From Prochlorococcus sp. AG-418-C09 (GTDB taxonomy: Bacteria; Cyanobacteriota; Cyanobacteriia; PCC-6307; Cyanobiaceae), in contig QCLS01000005.1 in NCBI GenBank assembly GCA_003214355.1, positions 1-64,000 on the forward strand: DNA of 64,000 nucleotides, written 5' to 3'. Position numbers and translations under genes: made by a program. The notes under the pieces were generated by a model. That model was not told the DNA's origin. It did not search any database and saw only the letters and a program-made list of their open reading frames with translations. Of the stretch, positions 52,801 through 63,900 are shown one piece after another (positions within the stretch are counted from its first letter, which is position 1; the number at the start of each line of letters is the position of its first letter).

Positions 52801-53049
52801 ATGATTAATATTCTATCTTTATTCCTATCTTCAATAATGTGGGTTCAAGTTCCTCAATGGAGTAATGACTGGTCTAAATGCGCTGTAGATGTTCCAGACG
52901 CTTCATGCCATTGGTATGTTGCTTCTCCAGATAATACATTCGGAGATGGTTTTGATTGGGCTAGTGCTCCTTGGTTTGACGCTAATGGACTTAAGGATGT
53001 TCCTAGTATTTCCAGGACAACTGCAATAGAAAACCTGCAAAATCAGTAG
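52801..53049 (+). CDS. hypothetical secreted protein
   Basis: 82-aa ORF, signal-like N-terminus then WVQVPQWSNDWSKCAVDVPDASCHWYV. Confidence 0.6.
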   Translation: MINILSLFLSSIMWVQVPQWSNDWSKCAVDVPDASCHWYVASPDNTFGDGFDWASAPWFDANGLKDVPSISRTTAIENLQNQ

Positions 53050-53070
53050 AACTGTCTTTTAGACAGTTCT
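53048..53070 (+). terminator. hairpin overlapping the stop codon of 52801..53049
   Basis: AGAACTGTC-TTTTA-GACAGTTCT perfect 9-bp stem; no strong T-run follows. Confidence 0.5.
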
Positions 53071-53089
53071 CATAGATAAAAAAGGCTTT

Positions 53090-53292
53090 TATAGCAGTTC
53101 TTTATAGAGATTCTTATTTTCTTGGACATTTAAAGGACATAATTTATTATTTTATCAGTCAATTTTTAATGGTTTTTCGGGTATTAAGTAATTGGGCATG
53201 GATTAATCAGATCGATAAATTATTATGTCTTACTTATCTGATATAAGACTATAGAGTAGACTAATATTAAGTCTCATATAAGAACTGCTATA
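53090..53292. repeat. 13-bp perfect inverted repeat bounding ~200 bp
   Basis: TATAGCAGTTCTT (53090-53102) and AAGAACTGCTATA (53280-53292). Confidence 0.6.
53240..53278. repeat. hairpin copy 2
   Basis: ATATAAGACT (53240-53249)/AGTCTCATAT (53269-53278), one mismatch. Confidence 0.5.
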
Positions 53293-53420
53293 CCAAAAAT
53301 TCTTGTATTTTTGGCAGAGTAAATTTTATTTTAATTTCTATTTATTCAACATAACTGTATACATTAACTTTCACTAATAAATAATTAATGAAGATCAGTA
53401 ATTTAACAACTCCTAGTGAT

Positions 53421-53465
53421 CTTATATAAGACTAGTAAATAGACTTAATATTAGTCTTATATAAG
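53421..53465. repeat. hairpin copy 3
   Basis: CTTATATAAGACTA/TAGTCTTATATAAG perfect 14-bp inverted repeat with 17-nt loop. Confidence 0.7.
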
Positions 53466-53475
53466 AATAAGGATA

Positions 53476-54489
53476 CTAATTTCTATATAGATTTTTTAGC
53501 AATTGATACGCTTCATTTAGTTTTCTCATTTGATCTATTGATCCTCCAGTATCTGGATGCGTCTCTAAGGCTATTGATTTATAGGCCTCCCTAATTTTAC
53601 GTAATGTATGAGCTGATCCTGCGGCTGTTGATAAATTCAATAATTTAAGTGCTCTATGTACCGTCATTGTTGAGTCCAAAGTTTCAAATGAATTTGATCT
53701 GTTATTACGTTTAAATCTACTTACAAACCTCCTCATTAGTGTTGGTATCCTATTAATTAAATCTGATGTAGCAAAAGGGTCTTCTAAAACGCCAATCATT
53801 AATAAAACAATTTCAAGGGATGGATTTTTCTTTATCCAAAATGGACATAATTCAGACATAAATTTATTGGCTGCACTCCATGTAAAGGGTAAATTTTCTG
53901 TTCCATCAAGATTTGGCCATATATCCCTTCCAAACCAATCCATCGAAGCTTCTACTACATGATCGTTAGGAACTGTTCCGTATAAGGTTTTCCAATGACT
54001 AATTAACGCTATTCGACATTTTATTAATTCAGTTTCTTTAATTGTATTAATTTGAATATCATTAATATTCCCCTTTAATTTTTCACTATTAATACTTCTT
54101 CTTAGATTCTTTACTTTTTTCTCAACAAAATTGGGAAGGCTTATGTTTAAGTTTGGTTTTTCTTTATATTGATCATTATTTGAAACTCTTTTATTTAAAG
54201 ATATCTCATTAATTTCTTTTTTAATGTCTGATTTAATTAATACCAATGCTCTATTTTCATCAATATTTAAATTTTCATTATTATTCTTTTTCTCGTTAAA
54301 GTCTATTTCTTGCTGTTGGTTCTTAGGTAGTAAATCATCTTCTTGTAGAAGTTCTTTAAGTATCTTTTCAATTACAAGTCCTCTTGCTCTAAATCCCCAC
54401 TCTTTTCGTAATTGATCAAACCTGGAAATTAGTTCCTCAGGTAAATCAATCGAAATTCTTTTTGAATTTGAATTTTCAGGAATATTCAA
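53476..54489 (-). CDS. RHH-like N-terminus plus C-terminal J-domain protein
   Basis: RISIDLPEELISRFDQLRKEWGFRARGLVIEKILKELL; C-terminal IREAYKSIALETHPDTGGSIDQMRKLNEAYQLL with HPD. Confidence 0.8.
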   Translation of the reverse strand: MNIPENSNSKRISIDLPEELISRFDQLRKEWGFRARGLVIEKILKELLQEDDLLPKNQQQEIDFNEKKNNNENLNIDENRALVLIKSDIKKEINEISLNKRVSNNDQYKEKPNLNISLPNFVEKKVKNLRRSINSEKLKGNINDIQINTIKETELIKCRIALISHWKTLYGTVPNDHVVEASMDWFGRDIWPNLDGTENLPFTWSAANKFMSELCPFWIKKNPSLEIVLLMIGVLEDPFATSDLINRIPTLMRRFVSRFKRNNRSNSFETLDSTMTVHRALKLLNLSTAAGSAHTLRKIREAYKSIALETHPDTGGSIDQMRKLNEAYQLLKNLYRN

Positions 54490-54699
54490 TAATGTTTTTA
54501 TTTAATAGTAATGAATTTATTTAATTTTATTCAAAAAAAACTGAAAGTCTATATGGAATAATATTTTTAAATTAAAACCAACTTATTTTCATGTCACAGT
54601 TCAATTAATTATCTTTTTATAATAAAAATAAAAATGTTTAATTGTTATTTCAAATCATCCAAAGAAAAAAAGAGTTTTTATCAAAATAAGAAATTAGAA

Positions 54700-54813
54700 A
54701 TGCTCAATTATATTAAAGACTCTCTTGAACGGAAAATCGCCTCTGTTACAGCTTCTATACAAGTTTTAGAAAGCCAAATAAGCAGGGATAACGAAGTTGA
54801 AGTAACTAATTAA
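54700..54813 (+). CDS. tiny hypothetical ORF (>=37 aa; N-terminus ambiguous)
   Basis: MLNYIKDSLERKIASVTASIQVLESQISRDNEVEVTN*, predicted coiled coil. Confidence 0.4.
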   Translation: MLNYIKDSLERKIASVTASIQVLESQISRDNEVEVTN

Positions 54814-54816
54814 TAT

Positions 54817-55653
54817 TCAAACAAAACATTCTAGAAGTTTTTCAGGGCCAAATTTCTTCAAATAATTAGTATTCGATTTTTCAGTTACTAATAGATATCC
54901 TGCAAAACCCAAACCGTTAATACTGAATCCATGAATATGATCATTTTTTCTCTTTATAATAGCGATCCATTTATTAGTTATTAAAATATTGTAAGGATGT
55001 ATCGGTTTCTTATCACTAATAGGGTCCCCAAGACCTAATTTCCTGCATAATTCTAAATAAAATTCAAAAAGAAACGATGGATTTTCTAAAAAATTAAATT
55101 TGGATACAACAATATTTTTTTTAAGCTTACTATTTATATCTTGATTTGAGTTCATCTCTAAAAACCACTTTTCTCTTGGGCACGATATCTCATCTATAGA
55201 TCTACGCAGAAGTTGAAAATGCCTGTGTGGTTGACTTGCTCCTGCAATGGGAGAACTATTGAAAAACCATAATCCACTAGTATCTTTATTAACTATTTGG
55301 ATCGCTCTCCAATCATAAATATCTAACCATCCATTTTGAGGTTTCCATTTATTTGTAATCAGCAAAATATGTCCCTTTTGTACAGGGTACTTGTTTAATA
55401 TTAATTGGTGATTATCACCAATTTTATCAATTTCTAGTATCTTTTCCCATGGACAAAATGGATTCTGCTTAGGGCCATAAATTTTTTTTTTATTAAATTT
55501 TGAAGTATTGAGTTTCCTAATTATGAAGTCGTCCTTTTCATATAAATCTCTTGTAATAATATCGGTTTTGAGAGGACATAATGATTCATTATCAATTGAT
55601 AATCGAGTTTGCTCTAGTGCTTTTTTCCAATATATTTCTAAAGTCATTTGCAA
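54817..55653 (-). CDS. ATP adenylyltransferase / Ap4A phosphorylase-like
   Basis: NKYPVQKGHILLIT, SPIAGASQPHRHFQLLRR (HIT-like catalytic motif). Confidence 0.88.
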   Translation of the reverse strand: MQMTLEIYWKKALEQTRLSIDNESLCPLKTDIITRDLYEKDDFIIRKLNTSKFNKKKIYGPKQNPFCPWEKILEIDKIGDNHQLILNKYPVQKGHILLITNKWKPQNGWLDIYDWRAIQIVNKDTSGLWFFNSSPIAGASQPHRHFQLLRRSIDEISCPREKWFLEMNSNQDINSKLKKNIVVSKFNFLENPSFLFEFYLELCRKLGLGDPISDKKPIHPYNILITNKWIAIIKRKNDHIHGFSINGLGFAGYLLVTEKSNTNYLKKFGPEKLLECFV

Positions 55654-55695
55654 AAAATTATCATAATCATTCTAAAAAAAATAATAAATTTGTAG

Positions 55696-56079
55696 TTACT
55701 TTTTATTAAATTGATATTCTTTTAATTTTTCTAGAGGTACTGTTTCTAAGACTACAATATTTGTTGATTCTAATATGACTTTTGGTGCAAGACCGTCTAA
55801 TAATGCCTGCTTCCACCTATCAAGACAAATACACCAATGATCACCATCCTTTAATCCTGGGAAGGAATAAATAGGCATGGGAGTTATTAAATCATTACCT
55901 TGTGATTTACTATATTTCAGGAAATTATCATCCATTACACAACATATAGAATGATTCCCTAAATCATTTTTGTCATAGTTGCAAAATCCATCTCTGAACC
56001 AGCCTGTCATAGGTGCACAACTACAAACCTTTATTTTTTCTCCTAAAACATTCAATTGAACTTGATTTTTTATGGTCAT
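55696..56079 (-). CDS. DUF2237-like protein
   Basis: NVLGEKIKVCSCAPMTGWFRDGFC...GDHWCICLDRWKQAL. Confidence 0.8.
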   Translation of the reverse strand: MTIKNQVQLNVLGEKIKVCSCAPMTGWFRDGFCNYDKNDLGNHSICCVMDDNFLKYSKSQGNDLITPMPIYSFPGLKDGDHWCICLDRWKQALLDGLAPKVILESTNIVVLETVPLEKLKEYQFNKK

Positions 56080-56177
56080 AGATTTTTTCTTAATAATAAA
56101 ACAGCAACATTTCTTAAAAAAAGTTTGACGAGTATGGGGGGTAAGGAGGTAATAATTCTAATAAGGTTTTTTTCATT

Positions 56178-56396
56178 ATGGATTGGGAGTTTACTGAAAA
56201 TATAGCATTTAAAGCTCTTTATGATGCTTTTAAAGATAGTGAAGAAACTTCCGCACTAGAATTCTTATCTAGTGATGGTGCTTCATACTATCTTGAATTA
56301 ACACAGGACGCAGCGGGTGAGGGACTTGATCTCGGTGATAATGAAATTATGGAAGAACTTAAGGAAGAAATTATTGAATATCTAGAAGAAAACTAA
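56178..56396 (+). CDS. small acidic hypothetical protein
   Basis: 72-aa ORF, strongly acidic C-terminus. Confidence 0.6.
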   Translation: MDWEFTENIAFKALYDAFKDSEETSALEFLSSDGASYYLELTQDAAGEGLDLGDNEIMEELKEEIIEYLEEN

Positions 56397-56405
56397 GGAT
56401 TTAGC

Positions 56406-59400
56406 TTAGGCGCTAAAATATTTAGCTTTTGAGTGTAGTGAAATGATAGCTGTAGTACTTTGTTCTGGATGAAGTTGTTCAGATTCATCCATGGTCAAGT
56501 TAATTCTTTTTGCATCCAACAATGATAATTGTATGTTTGAATCAGATACTTTTGGACATGCAGGATATCCAAAGGAATATCTTGCTCCTCTGTATTTTTG
56601 AGCAAGTATTTCTCTATTTTTGTCTGGTTCTTCAGTCCTAAACCCACATTCAATACGAATTATTGCATGGACATACTCAGCTAGAGCTTCTGCCAATTGA
56701 ACTGTAAGTCCATGGAATAATAAATAATCGCTATATTTATCTTCTTTAAATAATTTTTGAGAATATTCACTGGCAATATCGCCCATTGTTACTGCCTGCA
56801 TAGGAAATATATCTGTTGGTTTATCATTTTTTAAATCACAATAGAAATCTGCTATGCAAAGATTATTCCCAGATTTTTGTCTTGGAAAGTGGAATTGGGA
56901 AATTTGATTTAATGATTTATCATCAAATAGTAAAATACTATTATCTTTTCTACCACATCTGAAATATCCATAAACTGCCTTGGGTGAAATAAGTTTTTTA
57001 TTTACAATTGTATCTAACCAATTATCTAACAATGGTTTAGCAAATGAATCCAAATAGTTATTGTATTCATCTACGCTTTGGTTTTTTCCTTTTTTTAATT
57101 GCCATTGTCCTCTAAATAGAGCTTTTGTATCTAAATAAAAAATTAACTTATTTAAATCAATATCAAAGTCGTATAAGACTTTCGTACCATAAAAAGGAGC
57201 TTGAATTGGTTCTTCTTCTGTTACAAATTTAGATCTTATAAAATTTTCTTTTAAATTTAATTTTGAATTATCAGTACTTATGGATATTGATTTATTAACC
57301 GCTTCAGAATTAGTTTTTGATGAGGCTAAATTAATATTTATACCCTCATTATTAATAAATCCCTCTGTATTAGACCAATTTCCCTTTTTTTTATTATCCA
57401 TATATTCATTCATGAATTTAAGATCAGTGAACGCATCTTTTCCGTACAATATTTTCCCTTTATATATTTTGCTGCAGTCCTCATTTACAAATTTTGGCGT
57501 TAATGCAGCACCTCCTAATATGACTGGTACACTAATATCTTGATTGTTAAAAGCCTCTAAATTATCTTTCATAAATGCAGTTGACTTAACAAGTAATCCG
57601 CTCATAGCGATGCAATCTGCATTGTGCTTCTTTTGTGCTTCTATAATTGCTGAAACATCTTGCTTTATTCCAAGATTTATTACGTCATAACCGTTATTTG
57701 TAAGTATTATGTCAACCAAATTTTTTCCAATATCATGAACATCGCCTTTGACTGTTGCAATTAAGAGTTTTCCATTTGATATGTTTTCATCTACAGTTTC
57801 CATGTATGGTTCTAAAATTGAAACAGCAAACTTCATTGTTTCAGCTGATTGGAGTACGAATGGCAATTGCATTTGACCTGAGCCAAATAAATCCCCTACA
57901 ACCTTCATCCCATCAAGTAAAAAGGTATTAATTATTTCAAGAGGTTTATATTTTTTTAACGCTTTATTTAATTGATCTTCTAAACCTATTTTTTCTCCAT
58001 CAATAATATGATTTTTTAAACTTTCTTCAAGAGTCAAGTTTTTATTTTCTGATGATGCTCTTTTGAAATCCTTAATAGATAAATCTTGAAAAGCCTTTGT
58101 GAGTTCTACTAATGGATCATAAGTACAAATATCATCTTCAAATTCTCTTTTGTCATATATCAAATCTAAGCAAAGCTTTTTAGTTTCCTCAGAAATTTTT
58201 GATAATGGCAGAATTTTATTAGGTGCGATAATAGCGGAATCCAATCCTGCTTTAATGCATTCATCTAAAAATATTGAATTTAAATTAATTCTAGATAATG
58301 GAGATAGACCAAAACTTATGTTCGATATCCCCAATATAATATGAATTTCTGAAAAATCTTCACGAATTTTGGATATAGCAGTAATTGTTTCTTTAGCGTT
58401 TAATCTATCTTCTTCTATCCCAGTAGATATTGGCAGTGCTAATGGATCAATAAAGATCTCATAATCTGATAAACCACTTTTTCTTGTTTTATTAATCGCT
58501 CGTTTAACAATGTTATATTTTTTATCTGCATTCCTTGCCATTCCATCTTCATCAATAGTTCCTACTACAAGTCCGGAACCATACCCCAATGCTAAATTTA
58601 GAACTTGATCAAATCTTTCATCACCGTCTTCGTAATTAGTTGAATTTATAATACATTTACCACCAGCAGACTTTAATCCACTTTCCATTTTGTCAGCATC
58701 TGTAGAATCAATCATTAATGGTAAATTTATGTTGGTAACAAGTCTTGAAGTTATTTCTTTCATATCTTTTACACCGTCTCTCCCCACATAATCAACATTT
58801 ACATCAAGAACGTGTGCATTTTCTTTTTGTTGTTGCTTTGCAATTGAAACTAGGCCATCCCAATCGTCTTTATTTAGCAACTCCCTTACCTTTTTAGATC
58901 CACTTGCATTTAATCTTTCTCCTACAATCAAAATTGAATTATCTTGTTTGTATGGCACAGAATTATATATTGATGATGCAGAAGGAATATATCCAAATGA
59001 ATTGTTCTTACAATTTTTGTTAGTCCTTTCGTTATGTATAATTTCATCAATTATTGAAGATAGATATTTAATATGATCAGGTGTAGTCCCACAACATCCA
59101 CCTATTAATTGAACATTAAAGTCATATATAAAATTCATTAACTGCATTTTTAATTCTATTGGCTTTAATCTGTAGTGAGCTACACCACCAATATTTTCAG
59201 GTAGACCTGCATTGGGAATACAACTTATAGCGAAGGGTGAATTTTCAGACAAATATTTAATATGTTCCTTCATTTGTTCTGGACCAGTTGCACAATTAAG
59301 TCCAAGGATATCTATATTAAATGGCTCTAATATTGTTAATGCAGATGCGATATCAGATCCAACAAGCATAGTACCTGTTGTTTCCATTGTTATAGATACC

Positions 59401-59972
59401 ATTATGGGTATATCTATATTTTTACTATCAAGTACTTCTTTTGATGCTAATAAGGCAGATTTGATTTGTAATACATCTTGACAAGTTTCAATTAAAAGAA
59501 GATCAACTCCTCCATCTATAAGACCAGATATTTGTTCTTTATATGATTGCTTTAATTCATCAAAATCTATATGTCCTAATGTGGGTAATTTAGTAGTTGG
59601 TCCAATTGAACCAGCAACAAACCTTGGTTTATCAACTGATGCATACTTGGTTGCAGCATTTTTGGCTATCAATGCAGCATTTTTATTAATCTCAAATGCC
59701 TTATCCGCAATATCATATTCATCAAGAACTATGGATGTGGCTCCAAAAGTATTAGTTTCTATAACATGACAACCTGCTTCTAAGAATGATTTATGAACCC
59801 TCTCAACTACTTTTGGTGATGATAAAACAAGGTTTTCATTACAACCTTCTAATTCTTTTCCTCCAAAGTCATCTGCAGTAAGATTTAAGTTCTGAAATGA
59901 TGTTCCAGTACCTCCGTCAAAAATAATTAAAGGCTTTTCTTCTCTATTTAGATAGTTTCTGAAAGATTCCAT
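56406..59972 (-). CDS. metH: cobalamin-dependent methionine synthase
   Basis: 1188 aa; Hcy domain GGCCGTTPDHI; B12 motif KGDVHDIGKN; C-terminal activation domain. Confidence 0.98.
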   Translation of the reverse strand: MESFRNYLNREEKPLIIFDGGTGTSFQNLNLTADDFGGKELEGCNENLVLSSPKVVERVHKSFLEAGCHVIETNTFGATSIVLDEYDIADKAFEINKNAALIAKNAATKYASVDKPRFVAGSIGPTTKLPTLGHIDFDELKQSYKEQISGLIDGGVDLLLIETCQDVLQIKSALLASKEVLDSKNIDIPIMVSITMETTGTMLVGSDIASALTILEPFNIDILGLNCATGPEQMKEHIKYLSENSPFAISCIPNAGLPENIGGVAHYRLKPIELKMQLMNFIYDFNVQLIGGCCGTTPDHIKYLSSIIDEIIHNERTNKNCKNNSFGYIPSASSIYNSVPYKQDNSILIVGERLNASGSKKVRELLNKDDWDGLVSIAKQQQKENAHVLDVNVDYVGRDGVKDMKEITSRLVTNINLPLMIDSTDADKMESGLKSAGGKCIINSTNYEDGDERFDQVLNLALGYGSGLVVGTIDEDGMARNADKKYNIVKRAINKTRKSGLSDYEIFIDPLALPISTGIEEDRLNAKETITAISKIREDFSEIHIILGISNISFGLSPLSRINLNSIFLDECIKAGLDSAIIAPNKILPLSKISEETKKLCLDLIYDKREFEDDICTYDPLVELTKAFQDLSIKDFKRASSENKNLTLEESLKNHIIDGEKIGLEDQLNKALKKYKPLEIINTFLLDGMKVVGDLFGSGQMQLPFVLQSAETMKFAVSILEPYMETVDENISNGKLLIATVKGDVHDIGKNLVDIILTNNGYDVINLGIKQDVSAIIEAQKKHNADCIAMSGLLVKSTAFMKDNLEAFNNQDISVPVILGGAALTPKFVNEDCSKIYKGKILYGKDAFTDLKFMNEYMDNKKKGNWSNTEGFINNEGININLASSKTNSEAVNKSISISTDNSKLNLKENFIRSKFVTEEEPIQAPFYGTKVLYDFDIDLNKLIFYLDTKALFRGQWQLKKGKNQSVDEYNNYLDSFAKPLLDNWLDTIVNKKLISPKAVYGYFRCGRKDNSILLFDDKSLNQISQFHFPRQKSGNNLCIADFYCDLKNDKPTDIFPMQAVTMGDIASEYSQKLFKEDKYSDYLLFHGLTVQLAEALAEYVHAIIRIECGFRTEEPDKNREILAQKYRGARYSFGYPACPKVSDSNIQLSLLDAKRINLTMDESEQLHPEQSTTAIISLHSKAKYFSA

Positions 59973-59991
59973 TTATTGTAAAAATCAATTT

Positions 59992-60903
59992 TTATATAGA
60001 AATTCTTGTAACCCAATTATCATAGTCTTGAGAACGACCTTCTGTTATTTCTATAAGCTTATTTTTTAATTTATTCATTATTGGCCTTTTAACATTTAAT
60101 TCAGTTGATTCAATTTTTTTAACTGGTGTAATTTTTGCTGCTGTACCAGTTAGAAAAACTTCATCTGCTATTAATAATTCAGTTTTATCAACAGGCCTTT
60201 CAATTACATTTATTCCGAATGATTTTGCTAATTCAATTACGCTAGCTCTAGTAATTCCCTCAAGGATATCTTGATCAACACCAGGAGTTATTAAGTCACC
60301 ATTTCTTACAATAAATAAATTCATACCACTAGCTTCGCTTACCTTACCACTTGAATTTAATAGCAAGGCTTCATCAAACCCCGATAAACTAGCCTCTGTT
60401 TTAGCTAATGAACTAGTAATATAAGCACCACTTATTTTTCCTCGCAATGGGAGAGATCTATCTTCCTGCCTAGTCCAGCTACTCATTCTACAAGAAACAC
60501 CATCTGGGGATAGATAATCTCCTAGTTCAATACAATAAATAAAGAAATTTGTTTCAATATTGTGTAACCTTGGAGCTATACCTAAATCGCTTGTATATAC
60601 AAAGGGTCTTATATAAATAGGTTTTTTTGGATTGTTTCTTTTTATAACTTCTTCTAAGGATTTAAAAATATATTCCTCAGAAATATCAGTTAAGAGTAAT
60701 TTTGCACTTTGACATAGCCTTTTGATGTGTTTGTCAGTTCTGAATAAAAGAAATTCATTTTTATCTTGTGGATTAGGAATAGCTCTCATTCCTCCAAAAG
60801 CAGCAGTTCCATAATGTAGAGCATGAGTAGCTATAGATATTTTTGCTTCTTTAAATGGTATGCATTGACCATCAAACCAAGCATACGGAAGAAAATTATG
60901 CAT
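59992..60903 (-). CDS. ilvE: branched-chain amino acid aminotransferase
   Basis: ALHYGTAAFGGMRAI, SGKVSEASGMNLFIV, EVFLTGTAAKITPV. Confidence 0.95.
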   Translation of the reverse strand: MHNFLPYAWFDGQCIPFKEAKISIATHALHYGTAAFGGMRAIPNPQDKNEFLLFRTDKHIKRLCQSAKLLLTDISEEYIFKSLEEVIKRNNPKKPIYIRPFVYTSDLGIAPRLHNIETNFFIYCIELGDYLSPDGVSCRMSSWTRQEDRSLPLRGKISGAYITSSLAKTEASLSGFDEALLLNSSGKVSEASGMNLFIVRNGDLITPGVDQDILEGITRASVIELAKSFGINVIERPVDKTELLIADEVFLTGTAAKITPVKKIESTELNVKRPIMNKLKNKLIEITEGRSQDYDNWVTRISI

Positions 60904-60976
60904 GTTTCTATTTAGAAAATGAGTTAAAATTCATTTAACTTACCTAACTATTGTAAACCTATTTTTATATTTATAA

Positions 60977-63900
60977 ATGCACAGGATATTAAATATTGCA
61001 GGAAATGATAACAATAAGGATAATCTCATACAGCAACCAAAAGCAGATTGTATTTTTATAACAAGTGTTAAAGCCGACATAAACATATTATCTGACTTGT
61101 GCAAGGAAGGTAGTTATAGCTATTTAAAAAACAATATTCGAGCTCTACACTTATCTTTTTTGAGAACACCAGCTCAGATAGATTATTATTTTAATAAAAC
61201 TATTAATTACGCAAAAATAGTAATTTTACGCTTATTTGGTGACAAAGGCATTTGGAGTTATGGTTTAGAAAAATTAGACCATTGGAAAAATCAAGAAGGT
61301 AATAACTTAATAATACTTTCTGGTACAGAAGAGGAAGACTTCATATTAAATGAACTTAGTACAATCAAAACTAAAGATTCTATAAGAATATCTAAACTCT
61401 TAAGGTCAGGAGGTAAAATTAATTACAATAAATTTTTAGTTTATATAGATAATTTATTAGGATCTAAAGTAATTGATAAAAACTTACTTGATAGTATTTC
61501 ATATCCTGATCCATATCTTTATGACTGGAAAGACGAAATAGGTCAAAATGTTGCAATTATTTCTTACAAATCACTTTTTCTAGCAAATGAACTAGAAGTC
61601 TCAGACCATATAAATAAACTTCTTAGATCAAAAGGAATATCTCCAAAGACATTATTTGTATCTACATTAAAGAATATAAATGTTCAAAATAAAATTAAAG
61701 AGATTGTTAAAGATAACAATATCCGTCTGATATTGACCACTACTTCATTTAATTCAACTTTAGAAAATAACCAGAAAAAAAGTCTAAATGATATAAATCT
61801 TTTTTCATCACTTCAAATTCCAGTATTACAGGTTCTCACTTCTACAAAATCCATGAATGAATGGAAGAAATCCTCAATTGGAATGAGTTCAGTTGATTTA
61901 TTGATGCAAATAATAATTCCAGAATTTGATGGAAGAATAATAACTAGACCTTCTTCATTTAAGGAAGTAAGAGGTCTAGATAAAAATTTAAGTACTGAAA
62001 TAACTTCGTATAAATCATATGGACATGGATTAGAATGGATAGTAAAGTTTGTATCAAACTACATACAACTCTCTGAACTAAACAATAAAGATAAAAAAAT
62101 ATGTTTAATAATTTCAAATTACCCTGTAAAGAATGGAAGACTAGGTAATGGGGTTGGTTTAAATACACCTCAGTCAATTTTAAATATTCTTAATTGGCTT
62201 AAGGCTGATGGTTATGATACTGGAAAAAGTTGCATACCTCGATCAACGAAAGAATTAATGTCTTTGATTATTAGATCAAGAACAAATTCTTCTGATACGG
62301 CCATAAATAAACCACTAGACTATTTGTCAATTAGTGACTATTTGAAACACTGGAATAATATACCTTTAGATTCACGAGAAAAGATAATTAATAGATGGTC
62401 AAAGCCAGAAAAAGCAAATGATTTAGAAGTAAATGGTTTCTCAATTAATGGAATTAAATTTGGGAATATATGCTTATTAATTCAACCCAGTAGAGGATAT
62501 GACCAAGAATCTTCAAAAGATATCCATTCACCTGATTTACCACCTCCACATAGATATCTTGCACAATATTATTGGATTGAGCATAAATTCAAAGCTAATG
62601 CTATATGTCATATTGGTAAGCATGGAAATTTAGAATGGTTACCAGGAAAATCAGTTGGTTTAAGTTCTAGTTGTTTCCCTGATATAATTTGTCCACCAGT
62701 GCCAATTATATATCCATTTATAGTTAATGATCCTGGAGAAGGTTCTCAAGCAAAAAGAAGAATTCATGCAACAATTATTGACCATTTAACACCACCATTG
62801 GATAGGTCAGAATTGTATGGAAGACTTTCTACTCTAGAGCAGTTAGTAGATGAATATTACGAAGCTAAATTATTGGAATCTAATCGGACAGAAATTTTAG
62901 AAAAATCTATTAAAAATATAGCAGAAAAAGAATTTAGCGATGTTATTGACATTAATAATTCTAATTTAATAGAAGAATTAGATTCTTATCTTTGCGAAAT
63001 AAAAGAATCACAAATAAGAGTTGGTCTTCATACTTTCGGATCAGATAATGAAGTAAAAGACGAAATAAATCTAATTTTAAGCATAGCAAGAGTACCCATT
63101 GAGACAAGAGATGGAATAATTGGCTTTATATCAAATTATTTAAAATTAGACTTAGATTGTTGGACTAGCTCATATAAAAAAAATCTCACTAAAAAAGATA
63201 TAACCATATTAAAGAGGATTTCGGGAAAGAAAATTCTTTCATTTAGATTAGCTATTCAATTCCTTGAGGATCAAGCTAAATATTTAATTTATTATAAATA
63301 TTACAAAAATAGTATTATTGTCAAAGAGTTAGAGTGTCTTAAGAATGATATATTTTTTAATTTATTTATTGAAAATATAAACAATATTTATTTTGACATG
63401 ATTTATAAAGATATATATTTGCCAATTAAAACCTCGTCTATTAAAGAATATAAATCTTTTATATCCTCTCTAAATAGTGTATATATTAACAGTGGGCCTT
63501 CAGGGGCTCCTACTCGAGGGAAATTAGAAGTTATTCCTACTGGTAAAAACTTTTATTCTGTTGATACGAGATCTTTGCCAACCGAATCATCATGGTATGT
63601 TGGCAACCAATCAGCAGAACAAATTATAAATTTATATAAACAGGAAAACGGAGAGAATCTAAGGAAATTGGCAATATCAGTATGGGCAACTTCTACAATG
63701 CGAAATGGAGGTGAAGATGTTTGTCAGATATTATCCTTAATGGGTATTAAACCTGTCTGGGATGGTCCATCAAGAAGAGTAATAGATTTAGAAGTTATTC
63801 CATTACAATTACTAGAACGTCCCAGAGTAGATGTAACAATAAGAATATCAGGAATGTTTAGGGATTCATTTCCTCAATTAGTATCCTTAATTTCTAAGGC

